Shown piece by piece: positions 1-7,322 of a stretch of 18,483 nucleotides of DNA; position 1 is the stretch's first letter; every line of letters starts with the position of its first letter. The position numbers and the translations under genes were made by a program. Source of the stretch: Candidatus Eiseniibacteriota bacterium. GTDB taxonomy: Bacteria; Eisenbacteria; RBG-16-71-46; JABDJR01. The DNA lies in assembly GCA_013003415.1 (NCBI GenBank), contig JABDJR010000504.1, forward strand, positions 1 through 18,483, written 5' to 3'. The notes under the pieces were generated by a model, which saw only the letters and a program-made list of their open reading frames with translations, ran no database searches and had not been told where the DNA came from.

Positions 1-3000
1 GCGAGGCCAAGATGTCGCTCGGATCGAAGGCCGAGGCGCTCAAAGCCATGTTGCTGGCAGAGGGTAGAAGCCTTTTCCAGAACGATGAGCGACTCTTCGG
101 AGGCGATGCTTGCCAGGGCCAAGAGACCTTCCACCTTATACATGGGGACTTCCACCATGTTGGCGAAGTCTAGAGCCGCCATGGCCTCTTCACGGGCGGC
201 GGCCGCATTCCCCCCTGCCTGGTAAATCTCGCTCAGCAGCACATGAATCGGGGCTCGAAACTTGATTGATGAAGATTGTTGCAGAAGCCTTTGGGCCTGT
301 TGCGCGAGATCTAAGGAGCCCTTTGCGTTCGCTTCAGACAAGGCGACTTTGGCTTCCAAATGAAGACGCATGGCCAGGGCAATGGGATCTTCGAGTCGAA
401 GGCTCCGTGCAACACGGAGATGTTTCTGCGCCTGACTCACGAAACCTCGCTCTAAAGCCAGTTGCGCCAGCCCCGTAAGACCTAGCGATCGCGCTTGGTC
501 GTGCCCAAGCACTTCAGAAAGATGAACGCAGCTCTCAAACCGCTCCAGGGCGCGTTCCCAATCTCCCTGCTGAAGAGCAATCGCCCCGCCGGTGTAGTGC
601 ATGTACTTCTCGATCTGACGATCTTCAATGCGTTGGGCAGACCGGATGCCGCGAAGATAGATGCGCTCCGCTTCCTCCAGGTTTCCCATATAGAATTCGC
701 AGTTGGATTGACCATGAAGCTCCGCCGTCAATCGCCGAACATCGCCTAGCTCCTCACCAAGTTCTTGAGCCCGTCGCACCGCCTGCAACGATTCCCGATA
801 CCTCCCCAGGTAGCTAAAGCAGGTGCTCAGGTTCGTGTTGATGCGAGCCTCTTCCATGGGAGCCTTTGCGGCCCGGGCAAGCTTGACGCCTCTTAAGAGA
901 TGCCGCTCAGCTTTGGTAAACCGCCCCTGAAAACTTAGAATCTGGCCGTAGGTCCCCTCCAACATGGCTTCCACACGTTCTGCATCTTCGGAATGAGTTT
1001 GGGTCAGCGCTTCTAACCCCTGGCGAATGCTCTTCTCTGCCGCCATATAGTCGCCACGCAAACGTAGGGCTTCCGCACGGTCTCGATAGACGTAGGCCAA
1101 GATTTCGGGGCTCGGCGACTCGGTCTGAGCCTGGCTTAGAAGACGCAGAGCCTCGTCAATGTTGCCTAGAGTTCCAAGATGAACCGCTGCCGCTTCCCGC
1201 AGAAGCGTAGACCGAATGTTCGGGTCTTCAGCGCTATTGGCGGCCTTAAGGAAGAAACGAACCGCCTCCCGATGTTCCCCTAAGAGACGTTTAGCTTCTC
1301 CCAAGCGTTGCTCAACTTTCCACGCCCGGATGCTCGCATCGGATTCGGGCAGGGAGGCTCCATGTTCAAGACACCATTGAAAGCAGGCCGCCGCCTCCTC
1401 ATTGGAGCCAAGTTGACGATACTTTTCTCCCGCTTCGTAGGCGGAAGCAAAGGCTTCATCATTCACAACGCCGCTTCGTTCCCAGTGCTTCCAGCACAAG
1501 GTTTCTCGTCCGGGTTGAGTCTTCAGTTGTCTTGCAATGCGCACATGCCAAGCGCGCTGATCTTCCCAAGACAGCTGAGAACGCAAGGCCTCTGCAATCA
1601 GCGGATGTTTTGGACGATACGTGGTGACTCCTTGATAGCTGCGGGCCTCAATGAAATGGTGGTCCACAAGGGGAGCAAGACTCGCTTCAATTTCTGCTTC
1701 CTCTTGATCCAGGCAACCCTTTAAGTAGGTCAAGGAACCCGGAGCGTCCAAAAGCGCCAAGGCATACAACACTTCCCGAGGTTGGGGTTGATCGGCCAGA
1801 GCGGTTTGAACCGGGTCGAGGATCGAGGCGTAAGGACGCGAGGCATCCGTCTCTTGGAGGAGCGCCTCTTCCAAGAGCTTGGGGGAGAGCGTGTCCGACA
1901 CTCTTTCGATGGCACTGCGAACCCAGGCGCAGAGGTAAAAAGGAACGCCTCGGGTTTTTTGCCAGGCCTGATCCGTGAGCTGTGAATGCCAAGAGACGTT
2001 GGGAACCACCGCTTTGAGAAAGCTGCCTAAAGCGTCTTGGGAAAATGGAAAAACCTCGTACCGATGCCACTGGGAGGAGAGTTTTCTCTCAGAATCGACG
2101 GCTCCAACGATGTTGAACCGAGAAGGAACATTCTCCGAAAGCAACTCCTCAAGAAAGCGCAGGCTTCCAGAATCCAGGGCTCCCACATCGTCAATAAAAA
2201 GCCAACCCCAGCGAGAATCTGGGTCACCGAACTCTTCGTCTAGAACCTCAGCGAATCGGGCTGCGGCCAAGGATGAACTTTGTTGGTTCTGGGCCGTCTG
2301 AGTGTAAAAGGGAAGATCTAGGCGTTTATCAAACTGATCCTGAAGTTGAGCGACCAGGTCCAAAACCTGAGTTGAAACCGTGTAGTGAAAAACGATGTGA
2401 TCCGGGCTTTTCAAAAGCCGCCCCTGAAGGTCTTCAAGAAGCCGGCTCTTTCCAAATCCTCGCGGAGCCACTAAAGCTGTCCCCGACTGCTCTCCTGTTT
2501 GAAGGTGGCTTTGAAGCGCGTGAACGACGGCCCATTCCTGACGTGGCGGCCGATCCAAAAGAGCAAGGCGATGCGCTTTTTCCTCTGGAGAAGCTTTACC
2601 GTGAATTTTTCGCAGAGTTTCGGCCACCCGTTTTGCGGTCGGCCTCAAACTCGGCTCCCTCTCTAAACAAGAATGCAGAAGGGTCTTCAGTTCGGGAACT
2701 TCAACCCCACCAAGATCAGCCGTGCCACTCTGGATTTTCCCAAGCAAGTCACGGCTGTTCGTTCCTTGGAAAGGACGTTCCCCTTGAAGCGCTTCCGCAA
2801 AAAGAACTCCGAAGGAAAAAATATCCGCAGAGAACGAAACCTCGTTTCCCAGAACTTGTTCCGGAGCCAGGTAGGCGAGAGAACCCGCGGGCGCTTGGTC
2901 GAGCTCGGCGATCTCAAGCTGGGGAGCGCTTCCCATGGTAGCTAAGCCCACATCCAAAACGGTGAGTTCGGGGACGGGATTCAATGTGACGAGAACGTTT

Positions 3001-3395
3001 TCCGGCTTCAGATCACCATGGCGAACCTGCTTCAAGTGCATCGCGTCCAGCGCCCAGGCCAAGTCTTCAGCCAGTCGAAGAACCGAGTCTTTCGACAGGG
3101 AGCGGGCGGCGGTGGGGAATGGAACGCCGTCGACGTAGTCCATGGTGAAATAGCTACCGCCGTCAGGAAGAAAGCCAAGCTCAACCGGAGACACAATGCC
3201 GGCATGGGAATCGAATTCCCGCAGCAAGTGATACTCCGTCTGCGCGGAGTGGTCGCGGAGTCGCTTGAGTGCAAGCCGCCGATTGGAAAGGCTGTCTCGC
3301 ACCCGATAGATACGGCCAAAGCTACCTTCGCCGATCTCCTCTTCAACGAGGTAGCGGTTGTCCAGCCGTGGCGGTGTTTGGATCTGGCGTTTCAT
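1..3395 (-). CDS. Ser/Thr protein kinase fused to STAND-type ATPase and TPR repeats (3' end outside window)
   Basis: The frame is open from an ATG at 3395 to the window edge (1131 codons), with no stop. Residues about 15-265 are a eukaryotic-like kinase: glycine loop GEGSFG (22-27), ATP lysine K44 in ALKRL, Glu60, catalytic loop HGDLKPEN (126-133), DVG (148-150) in place of DFG, and APE at 177-179. A P-loop ATPase follows, with Walker A APRGFGKS (310-317) and Walker B LFIDD (399-403). From about residue 640 onward the sequence is helical, TPR-like repeats, as in PknK- and MalT-like regulators. By family knowledge it should phosphorylate proteins on Ser/Thr, with the ATPase-TPR part acting as a sensor or scaffold; the substrate is unknown. 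No convincing Shine-Dalgarno precedes the ATG. HGD without the Arg makes it a non-RD kinase, and DVG is a variant Mg-binding motif, but the core catalytic residues are present. A DNA-binding C-terminus cannot be excluded because the end is missing. Confidence 0.93.
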   Translation of the reverse strand, partial: MKRQIQTPPRLDNRYLVEEEIGEGSFGRIYRVRDSLSNRRLALKRLRDHSAQTEYHLLREFDSHAGIVSPVELGFLPDGGSYFTMDYVDGVPFPTAARSLSKDSVLRLAEDLAWALDAMHLKQVRHGDLKPENVLVTLNPVPELTVLDVGLATMGSAPQLEIAELDQAPAGSLAYLAPEQVLGNEVSFSADIFSFGVLFAEALQGERPFQGTNSRDLLGKIQSGTADLGGVEVPELKTLLHSCLEREPSLRPTAKRVAETLRKIHGKASPEEKAHRLALLDRPPRQEWAVVHALQSHLQTGEQSGTALVAPRGFGKSRLLEDLQGRLLKSPDHIVFHYTVSTQVLDLVAQLQDQFDKRLDLPFYTQTAQNQQSSSLAAARFAEVLDEEFGDPDSRWGWLFIDDVGALDSGSLRFLEELLSENVPSRFNIVGAVDSERKLSSQWHRYEVFPFSQDALGSFLKAVVPNVSWHSQLTDQAWQKTRGVPFYLCAWVRSAIERVSDTLSPKLLEEALLQETDASRPYASILDPVQTALADQPQPREVLYALALLDAPGSLTYLKGCLDQEEAEIEASLAPLVDHHFIEARSYQGVTTYRPKHPLIAEALRSQLSWEDQRAWHVRIARQLKTQPGRETLCWKHWERSGVVNDEAFASAYEAGEKYRQLGSNEEAAACFQWCLEHGASLPESDASIRAWKVEQRLGEAKRLLGEHREAVRFFLKAANSAEDPNIRSTLLREAAAVHLGTLGNIDEALRLLSQAQTESPSPEILAYVYRDRAEALRLRGDYMAAEKSIRQGLEALTQTHSEDAERVEAMLEGTYGQILSFQGRFTKAERHLLRGVKLARAAKAPMEEARINTNLSTCFSYLGRYRESLQAVRRAQELGEELGDVRRLTAELHGQSNCEFYMGNLEEAERIYLRGIRSAQRIEDRQIEKYMHYTGGAIALQQGDWERALERFESCVHLSEVLGHDQARSLGLTGLAQLALERGFVSQAQKHLRVARSLRLEDPIALAMRLHLEAKVALSEANAKGSLDLAQQAQRLLQQSSSIKFRAPIHVLLSEIYQAGGNAAAAREEAMAALDFANMVEVPMYKVEGLLALASIASEESLIVLEKASTLCQQHGFERLGLRSERHLGL

Positions 3396-3700
3396 GGCTA
3401 AGCCACCCAAGGCTGGTTGGCCTGGACCATGTCTTGTAACTTGTTATTTAGCAATATTTTAAGCCTGAAAACCAGCGAATTTGCTGGCTCAAGTCCTGCC
3501 CCATATCGGCCATTCTCCCAAATACCCCAAACGATGTGTCTAGGCCGCTGCCGGCAAAAACATGTCCCTTGCTGCAAGACCTTTCGCACCAACAAGTTAG
3601 GGTTTTTGTGAGGTTCGTTCAAAGGTTGGCATGTCCCCTGCATTATAGGGGTTCAGCAGACGCACGGATCCTTAACCGGATCAAAACATAGGCTGGTTCC

Positions 3701-3717
3701 GTCGGTTCGATACCGGC
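3701..3717 (+). other. tRNA T-arm-like hairpin without a complete tRNA
   Basis: GTCGG-TTCGATA-CCGGC forms a 5-bp stem with a 7-base loop that fits the tRNA T-arm pattern (TTCRA). The seven bases after it (GCCCACT) would be the 3' acceptor strand, but no complementary AGTGGGC lies 60-90 bases upstream and no CCA follows. It may be a degenerate tRNA remnant, part of another structured RNA, or chance. Confidence 0.25.
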
Positions 3718-3883
3718 GCCCACTCCTCTAGTCCCTATCCCCTCCCTCCTCGCGGCGGCGGTATCTAGGCGGCGGACCAGCCCACAATCTTTAAAGCGGC
3801 TGGGCTTTGCCTGTGTTCCCTGGAAGAGCCCCCCTAGCCCCGAAGCTCAGTCGCTTTGATTTGCAAGGTGGTCCTCGGCGAAA

Positions 3884-3931
3884 GAGGCCCGGGCGAGTTT
3901 CTCCTCCCTCGCTCGGGCCTCCTCATTTTTT
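3884..3931 (+). terminator. Rho-independent-like terminator, possibly bidirectional
   Basis: A 14-bp GC-rich stem (3884-3897 with 3908-3921, one G-U pair, 10-base loop) is followed on the plus strand by CTCA and six T (3926-3931). Read on the minus strand, it begins 24 bases after the exonuclease stop codon, with an A-run before the stem and only TTT after it. It could therefore terminate the exonuclease transcript. The better T-tract is on the plus strand, where no protein gene lies upstream. Confidence 0.6.
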
Positions 3932-3944
3932 GTGGCGAAGACGT

Positions 3945-4817
3945 CTAAGCGGTGGGCGGCGTGGTCGACGGTTTTGCCAGGTCGGCAACATCGAGAATGC
4001 GATCGAGACGAAAGTCGATGATTTCTTTCTTGGTTTGGCAATAGGCTCGAACGCTCATGCCTTTGATCGCCTTGGGGGTTACACGGCGACGGGACTGTCC
4101 GCTTCCACCTTTGTAAGAAAACTCAAGATCGCCTTCTCGTTCGATGGCCGAACGAATTTGTTCAACCACGCTTGTGAAGCTGTTTTCTTCGCCTCGACCA
4201 GGGCCGTCAATATTGAACTGGTAGGAAGCTCGATAGCCCGGAAGCCGGTTCACCTCGTCTTGTCCGCGTTGATGATACTTGTCCAGGAAGTGAACCAACA
4301 CTTTTGCCGTCATCAGTGCGTCGTCGAGGGCCCGGTGCGCATGGGCGCCCTCAATGCCTAAGCGATTCGCCAGAATACCCAAGGTGTTGGGTCCGGAATC
4401 GTCGTAGGCTCGCGCAAGCTCAAGAGTGTCCAGAACCGAATTGGAAAGCTGGGGCTGCTTCATGCGCACGAGCTTGTACTGCAAGAACGCCATATCAAAC
4501 TCGGCGTTGTGAGCCACGATAATCGAGTCGCCGATAAACTTGAGCATCTCATCGGCCACCTCTTCAAAGGGGGGGCACTCGGCCAACATGTCCTTACTAA
4601 TACCGCTCACCTGGGCCGCCGCCGGATCCATGTCGCGACCGGGGTTGACCAGCTTGCTCCATTTCTTTCCTAACTTCCCGTTCTTGACGCGGACCAAACC
4701 AACTTCCACGATCTCATCGCCAACCGCAGGATAGAGACCTGTGGTCTCGAAATCGAGCACTGCAAATGACTTAGAGAAGAGGGGGTTGGGAAGTGCGTCG
4801 AAGAGATTGAGGGACAT
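3945..4817 (-). CDS. DEDDh 3'-5' exonuclease (DNA polymerase III epsilon-like) with C-terminal WYL-like domain
   Basis: With the start at ATG 4817 the protein has 290 residues. Residues about 18-185 are a DnaQ-type exonuclease domain with all five DEDDh residues: D22 and E24 in LDFETTG, D108 in HNAEFD, and H161 and D166 in HRALDDA. It should remove nucleotides from DNA (or RNA) 3' ends using two metal ions. Residues about 215-285 resemble a WYL domain: RRVTPKAIKG, RAYC and the typical DFRLDRI. WYL domains are known as ligand- or nucleic-acid-sensing modules in regulators, so the nuclease may be allosterically controlled (inference). A GTG at 4832 would add five residues, but GAAAGG sits seven bases before the ATG and nothing suitable precedes the GTG. 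The gene is divergent from queD. It is probably a repair or processing nuclease rather than the replicative proofreading subunit, because no polymerase gene is near. Confidence 0.9.
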   Translation of the reverse strand: MSLNLFDALPNPLFSKSFAVLDFETTGLYPAVGDEIVEVGLVRVKNGKLGKKWSKLVNPGRDMDPAAAQVSGISKDMLAECPPFEEVADEMLKFIGDSIIVAHNAEFDMAFLQYKLVRMKQPQLSNSVLDTLELARAYDDSGPNTLGILANRLGIEGAHAHRALDDALMTAKVLVHFLDKYHQRGQDEVNRLPGYRASYQFNIDGPGRGEENSFTSVVEQIRSAIEREGDLEFSYKGGSGQSRRRVTPKAIKGMSVRAYCQTKKEIIDFRLDRILDVADLAKPSTTPPTA

Positions 4818-4824
4818 CAAGGAA

Positions 4825-4830
4825 CCTTTC
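4825..4830 (-). promoter_or_regulatory. Ribosome binding site that decides the exonuclease start
   Basis: GAAAGG on the minus strand lies seven bases before the ATG at 4817. It supports that start over the GTG at 4832, whose last base falls inside this motif. Confidence 0.6.
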
Positions 4831-4859
4831 ACCGGTCAGAGCATGGAACGTGATGCGGA

Positions 4860-4889
4860 ATAGTATGGCATGGAAAGGGCCTCCGACAA
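4860..4889 (-). promoter_or_regulatory. Candidate sigma-70-type promoter for the exonuclease gene
   Basis: TTGTCG (4889-4884) and TACTAT (4865-4860) on the minus strand are separated by 18 bases, each matching the consensus at four of six positions. Transcription would start about 35 bases before the ATG at 4817. Confidence 0.3.
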
Positions 4890-4912
4890 TCGAATACGTC
4901 CCGGCAAGGTGC

Positions 4913-4918
4913 TACAAT
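4913..4918 (+). promoter_or_regulatory. Candidate -10 element for queD-queE
   Basis: TACAAT matches TATAAT at five of six positions and would place transcript initiation about 35 bases before the queD ATG. No good -35 hexamer lies at the expected distance. Confidence 0.25.
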
Positions 4919-4942
4919 CGTGCGTTCAAAACCCACCGCCCA

Positions 4943-4949
4943 AAAGGAG
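4943..4949 (+). promoter_or_regulatory. queD ribosome binding site, fixes the start
   Basis: AAAGGAG lies ten bases before the ATG at 4960. It supports this start over the upstream in-frame ATG at 4870, which would add 30 residues unlike the family. Confidence 0.75.
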
Positions 4950-4959
4950 TTCCCCGGGA

Positions 4960-5349
4960 ATGTACCGAGTTCGAAAAAGCCAGGAATTCAGCGCCGCTCA
5001 CTCTCTCCGAGACTATGACGGCCCCTGCGCACGTATCCATGGCCACAATTACCGGGTCGAAGTTGACGTTGTCGGAGACAAACTCGACGATCAGGAGCTT
5101 CTTGTCGATTTCTATGAGGTCGATCGCCTCTTGGAGCCCATCGTGGGAAAGGTCGATCATCAGTACATCAATGAGATTCCACCTTTTGTCGAGATCAACC
5201 CCACCGCCGAAGCCATTGCGGCTTGGTTTTTTCGGGAGCTTGAACCCCTGATTCAAACCACCTTCGGTGGTCGGGTGAAACTTGCCGCCATCCATCTCTG
5301 GGAAACACAGGACTCCTGCGCTTCTTTTTCGGCCGAGAGCGCCGGCTAG
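4960..5349 (+). CDS. queD: 6-carboxy-5,6,7,8-tetrahydropterin synthase (6-pyruvoyl-tetrahydropterin synthase family)
   Basis: This 129-residue protein is close to the usual QueD length. It should convert 7,8-dihydroneopterin triphosphate to 6-carboxy-tetrahydropterin, the second step towards preQ0 and queuosine, in the cytoplasm. The zinc ligands are visible as H14 (SAAHSL), H27 and H29 (IHGHNY). The candidate catalytic cysteine is C23, the D-H pair is D66-H67 (VDHQYIN), and the substrate-binding glutamate is E115 in LWET. The start at 4960 follows a good AAAGGAG, and the sequence from MYRVRK onward fits the family. queE begins nine bases after the stop, and the two enzymes act consecutively, so they form an operon. 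A eukaryote-like pyruvoyl-pterin synthase role is less likely given the queE neighbour. Confidence 0.95.
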   Translation: MYRVRKSQEFSAAHSLRDYDGPCARIHGHNYRVEVDVVGDKLDDQELLVDFYEVDRLLEPIVGKVDHQYINEIPPFVEINPTAEAIAAWFFRELEPLIQTTFGGRVKLAAIHLWETQDSCASFSAESAG

Positions 5350-5358
5350 GGCAACCGC

Positions 5359-5994
5359 ATGAAAGTCACCGAAATCTTTCACTCTATTCAGGGCGAATCT
5401 TCCTTCGCGGGTCGACCGTGTGTCTTTGTGCGTCTGACCGCTTGCGATCTTCGCTGTCGCTGGTGCGATACCGAGTACGCGTTTTTTGAAGGCAAGAACC
5501 ACGAGCTGGAAGATCTTGTGGCGCGGGTGAAGAGTTTTGACTGCCCCCTCGTGGAGATTACGGGAGGGGAGCCCCTTCTCCAGAAGGAAACCCCGGAGCT
5601 TTGTCAGCGCCTTCTCGACGAAGGGCTTGAAGTCATGATGGAGACGGGCGGGCATCGCGATATTTCTGTTTTGCCGAAGGCGGTGAAGGTCATCATGGAC
5701 CTGAAGTGCCCGGGAAGCGGGGAGTCCCATCAAAACCGCTGGGAAAACCTCGACCACCTACAACCCTCGGGCGAGATCAAGTTTGTGATTGCGGATCGTG
5801 AAGACTACGAGTGGGCCAAAGATGTGGTTCAGAGGAAGCAACTTGCGAGCCGCCACGCGGTGCTGTTTTCACCCGTACACGATGAGCTTGCATACGATGT
5901 GCTGGCCGGATGGATCCTTGAGGATAAGTTGACGGTGCGGTTCCAAACGCAACTTCACAAACAGATTTGGCCGGCGGTTTCGCGGGGAGTTTAG
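5359..5994 (+). CDS. queE: 7-carboxy-7-deazaguanine synthase, radical SAM enzyme
   Basis: This 211-residue protein fits QueE. It rearranges 6-carboxy-tetrahydropterin, the product of the upstream queD, into 7-carboxy-7-deazaguanine, the precursor of preQ0. The substrate-side start FHSIQGES is followed by the radical SAM cluster motif CxxxCxxC at C29, C33 and C36 (CDLRCRWC), which binds the 4Fe-4S cluster. The SAM-contacting GGEP is at 69-72, and a second glycine motif ETGG lies near 96. queC and queF are not in this window and must lie elsewhere if the pathway is complete. The TAG stop overlaps the TAA stop of the convergent histidine kinase gene by three bases (5991-5993 and 5992-5994), so no intergenic terminator is possible here. 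Confidence 0.95.
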   Translation: MKVTEIFHSIQGESSFAGRPCVFVRLTACDLRCRWCDTEYAFFEGKNHELEDLVARVKSFDCPLVEITGGEPLLQKETPELCQRLLDEGLEVMMETGGHRDISVLPKAVKVIMDLKCPGSGESHQNRWENLDHLQPSGEIKFVIADREDYEWAKDVVQRKQLASRHAVLFSPVHDELAYDVLAGWILEDKLTVRFQTQLHKQIWPAVSRGV

Positions 5995-7322
5995 AAGCGG
6001 TTTTCCATGTCGGTCAGGGGAAGAATCAGCCTAAACGTCGCTCCTTGACCGACCTGGCTGGAAACCTCAATATCGCCGCCCATTTCATTGGCCAGCTTGC
6101 GACCGTAGTTCAGCCCGACGCCCAAACCTCCGACTTCCCGAATGGTTGAGCCGTCGCCCTGTTGAAAGGACTCGAAGAGCTTCTCCAGGACATCTTTTTT
6201 GATTCCCGGGCCATCATCTTCCACCTCGAACACGATCACTTTGCGATCTTCTTGTTCTTCCGTGCTCAGGGATAAGAATATCTTTGAGCCCAGTGGGGTG
6301 AACTTGACCGCGTTATCCACCAAGGCGTTCAGGACGTTCTTGATCTGGCGAGGGTCACACATGACTTCGAGGTCCGTGGGGTGGTCTCGCAGAATCAGCT
6401 CATGAATCGACTCGGAAACACCGGGCAGTCGCTCTCGGTGATAGTCCTTGATAAACGCAACCAGATCGGTGTCCTCGAAAGAGAACTCCATTTGGTCTTC
6501 ACTGAGTGAAGAGAATTCCAGAAGCTCTTCCAGCAACTCGTTCAGTTTCTGACTTTCTCCACGAATGGTCTCTAGGAATGGCTTCATCTCGCCACCGCGA
6601 GACTCGTCTTCTCCGAAAAGAACATCGATATAGGCGATGATGATCGTAAGTGGCGTGCGAAGCTCGTGGTTTACATTGCGCAGGAACTCCGTCTTGAGTT
6701 GGTCCAGAAGTTCCATGTCTTTGTTGGCCTGAATCAACTGTCGATGTTGTTCGACCAACTGCCCATAGAGACGGGCGTTCTCTACCGCGACCCCCAACAT
6801 TCCCATGGAGCCTCGGATCGAAAGGATATCCACGTCGTCGTAGGGCTCACCGCTAATGCGTTCGCCAAGAGTTACGATACCAAGCAAATTGCCTCGGGCC
6901 ACCACAGGAGCAACCACTGAGATACTGTTCTTTTGGAGTTTGCTAACGCCAAGCTCGCCAATGAGTTCCGCCAGGTCGGGAACATGGTAGGGGTCTCCAA
7001 AACTCCCAAACTCTTCAAGGACTTTCCCTTTGAAGTATCCGGAAATCCCTCGAACCTCTTCGTCCGCCACCCCGTGAGCCCGAATAAGAACAGTTTCATT
7101 TTCGGCGCGATCGATCATCCAGAAAATGGACTTCGACGTTCCGACTTGGCCCATGAGATTGAACAAGGCAAGGTCGGCAATACCATAAAGATCGAGCGAG
7201 ACCGTGAGCTCACTACTGAGCTCCATGAGAGAGAGAAGACTGTGCTCGCGCTGAGCGACGAGTTTCAGAATCGCAGTCTTACTTGCCTCTTTTGGAAAAT
7301 TAGCTTCAGAGGGTTGGCTCAA
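5991..7322 (-). CDS. GAF-domain sensor histidine kinase
   Basis: This 443-residue cytoplasmic protein has no membrane segment. Residues about 28-188 form a GAF domain. A helical linker and a HisKA domain follow, with phospho-acceptor H219 in NVNHELRTPLT. The HATPase domain has the N-box N337 (LVDNAVKFT), G1 DDGPGI (369-374), an F-box-like KLFESFQQGDGS, and G2 GLGVGL (399-404). All residues for autophosphorylation are present. There is no receiver domain and no response regulator gene beside it, so its target is unknown. The start is a TTG overlapping the TGA of the STAS gene as TTGA. It is supported by GGAGG four bases upstream; the next in-frame ATG would remove 32 residues ahead of the GAF domain. 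Sharing an operon with a partner switch suggests it supplies a second input or output to the same response (inference). Confidence 0.93.
   Translation of the reverse strand: MSQPSEANFPKEASKTAILKLVAQREHSLLSLMELSSELTVSLDLYGIADLALFNLMGQVGTSKSIFWMIDRAENETVLIRAHGVADEEVRGISGYFKGKVLEEFGSFGDPYHVPDLAELIGELGVSKLQKNSISVVAPVVARGNLLGIVTLGERISGEPYDDVDILSIRGSMGMLGVAVENARLYGQLVEQHRQLIQANKDMELLDQLKTEFLRNVNHELRTPLTIIIAYIDVLFGEDESRGGEMKPFLETIRGESQKLNELLEELLEFSSLSEDQMEFSFEDTDLVAFIKDYHRERLPGVSESIHELILRDHPTDLEVMCDPRQIKNVLNALVDNAVKFTPLGSKIFLSLSTEEQEDRKVIVFEVEDDGPGIKKDVLEKLFESFQQGDGSTIREVGGLGVGLNYGRKLANEMGGDIEVSSQVGQGATFRLILPLTDMENRF

Larger units (their letters stand above)
3396..3944. other. 549-base non-coding region with clustered hairpins
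   Basis: No convincing gene is seen here. The stretch holds short perfect stems at 3472-3487 (CCAGC/GCTGG), 3635-3651 (CCCCT/AGGGG, 7-base loop), 3667-3682 (GATCC/GGATC), 3701-3717 (T-arm-like) and 3777-3803 (CCAGCC/GGCTGG), and a strong hairpin at 3884-3921. An AT-rich patch at 3430-3465 lies just upstream of the kinase and contains a minus-strand TAAAAT at 3456-3461, a possible -10 without a clear -35. A perfect minus-strand TATAAT lies at 3642-3647, also without a recognisable -35. The motif CATGTCCC occurs twice (3571 and 3630). An 81-codon minus-strand frame (3643-3398) ends two bases before the kinase ATG but has no ribosome binding site. Confidence 0.6.

Noticed and set aside
2273..2941. 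222-codon plus-strand frame
   Set aside because: It is antisense to the kinase-ATPase reading frame, which is continuous and full of motifs; its composition is low in hydrophobic core residues.
3472..3487. CCAGC/GCTGG hairpin followed by TTTT on the minus strand as a terminator before the kinase
   Set aside because: A five-bp stem and four T are too weak to call.
3650..3728. Complete tRNA-Leu (a TAA lies in the CTTAACC loop at 3671-3677)
   Set aside because: The anticodon stem has an A-A mismatch, there is no D-arm, the acceptor strand has no partner and there is no CCA.
3400..3931. tmRNA, RNase P RNA or SRP RNA in the intergenic region
   Set aside because: None of the conserved signature segments of these RNAs was found on either strand.
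3807..4361. 184-codon plus-strand frame
   Set aside because: It runs through the terminator hairpin and antisense to the exonuclease, with no protein-like pattern.
4870..4959. Upstream ATG extending queD by 30 residues
   Set aside because: The added residues do not resemble the family, and a strong AAAGGAG precedes the ATG at 4960.
4912..5757. 281-codon minus-strand frame
   Set aside because: It lies antisense to queD and queE, whose motifs are unmistakable, and has no recognisable domain.
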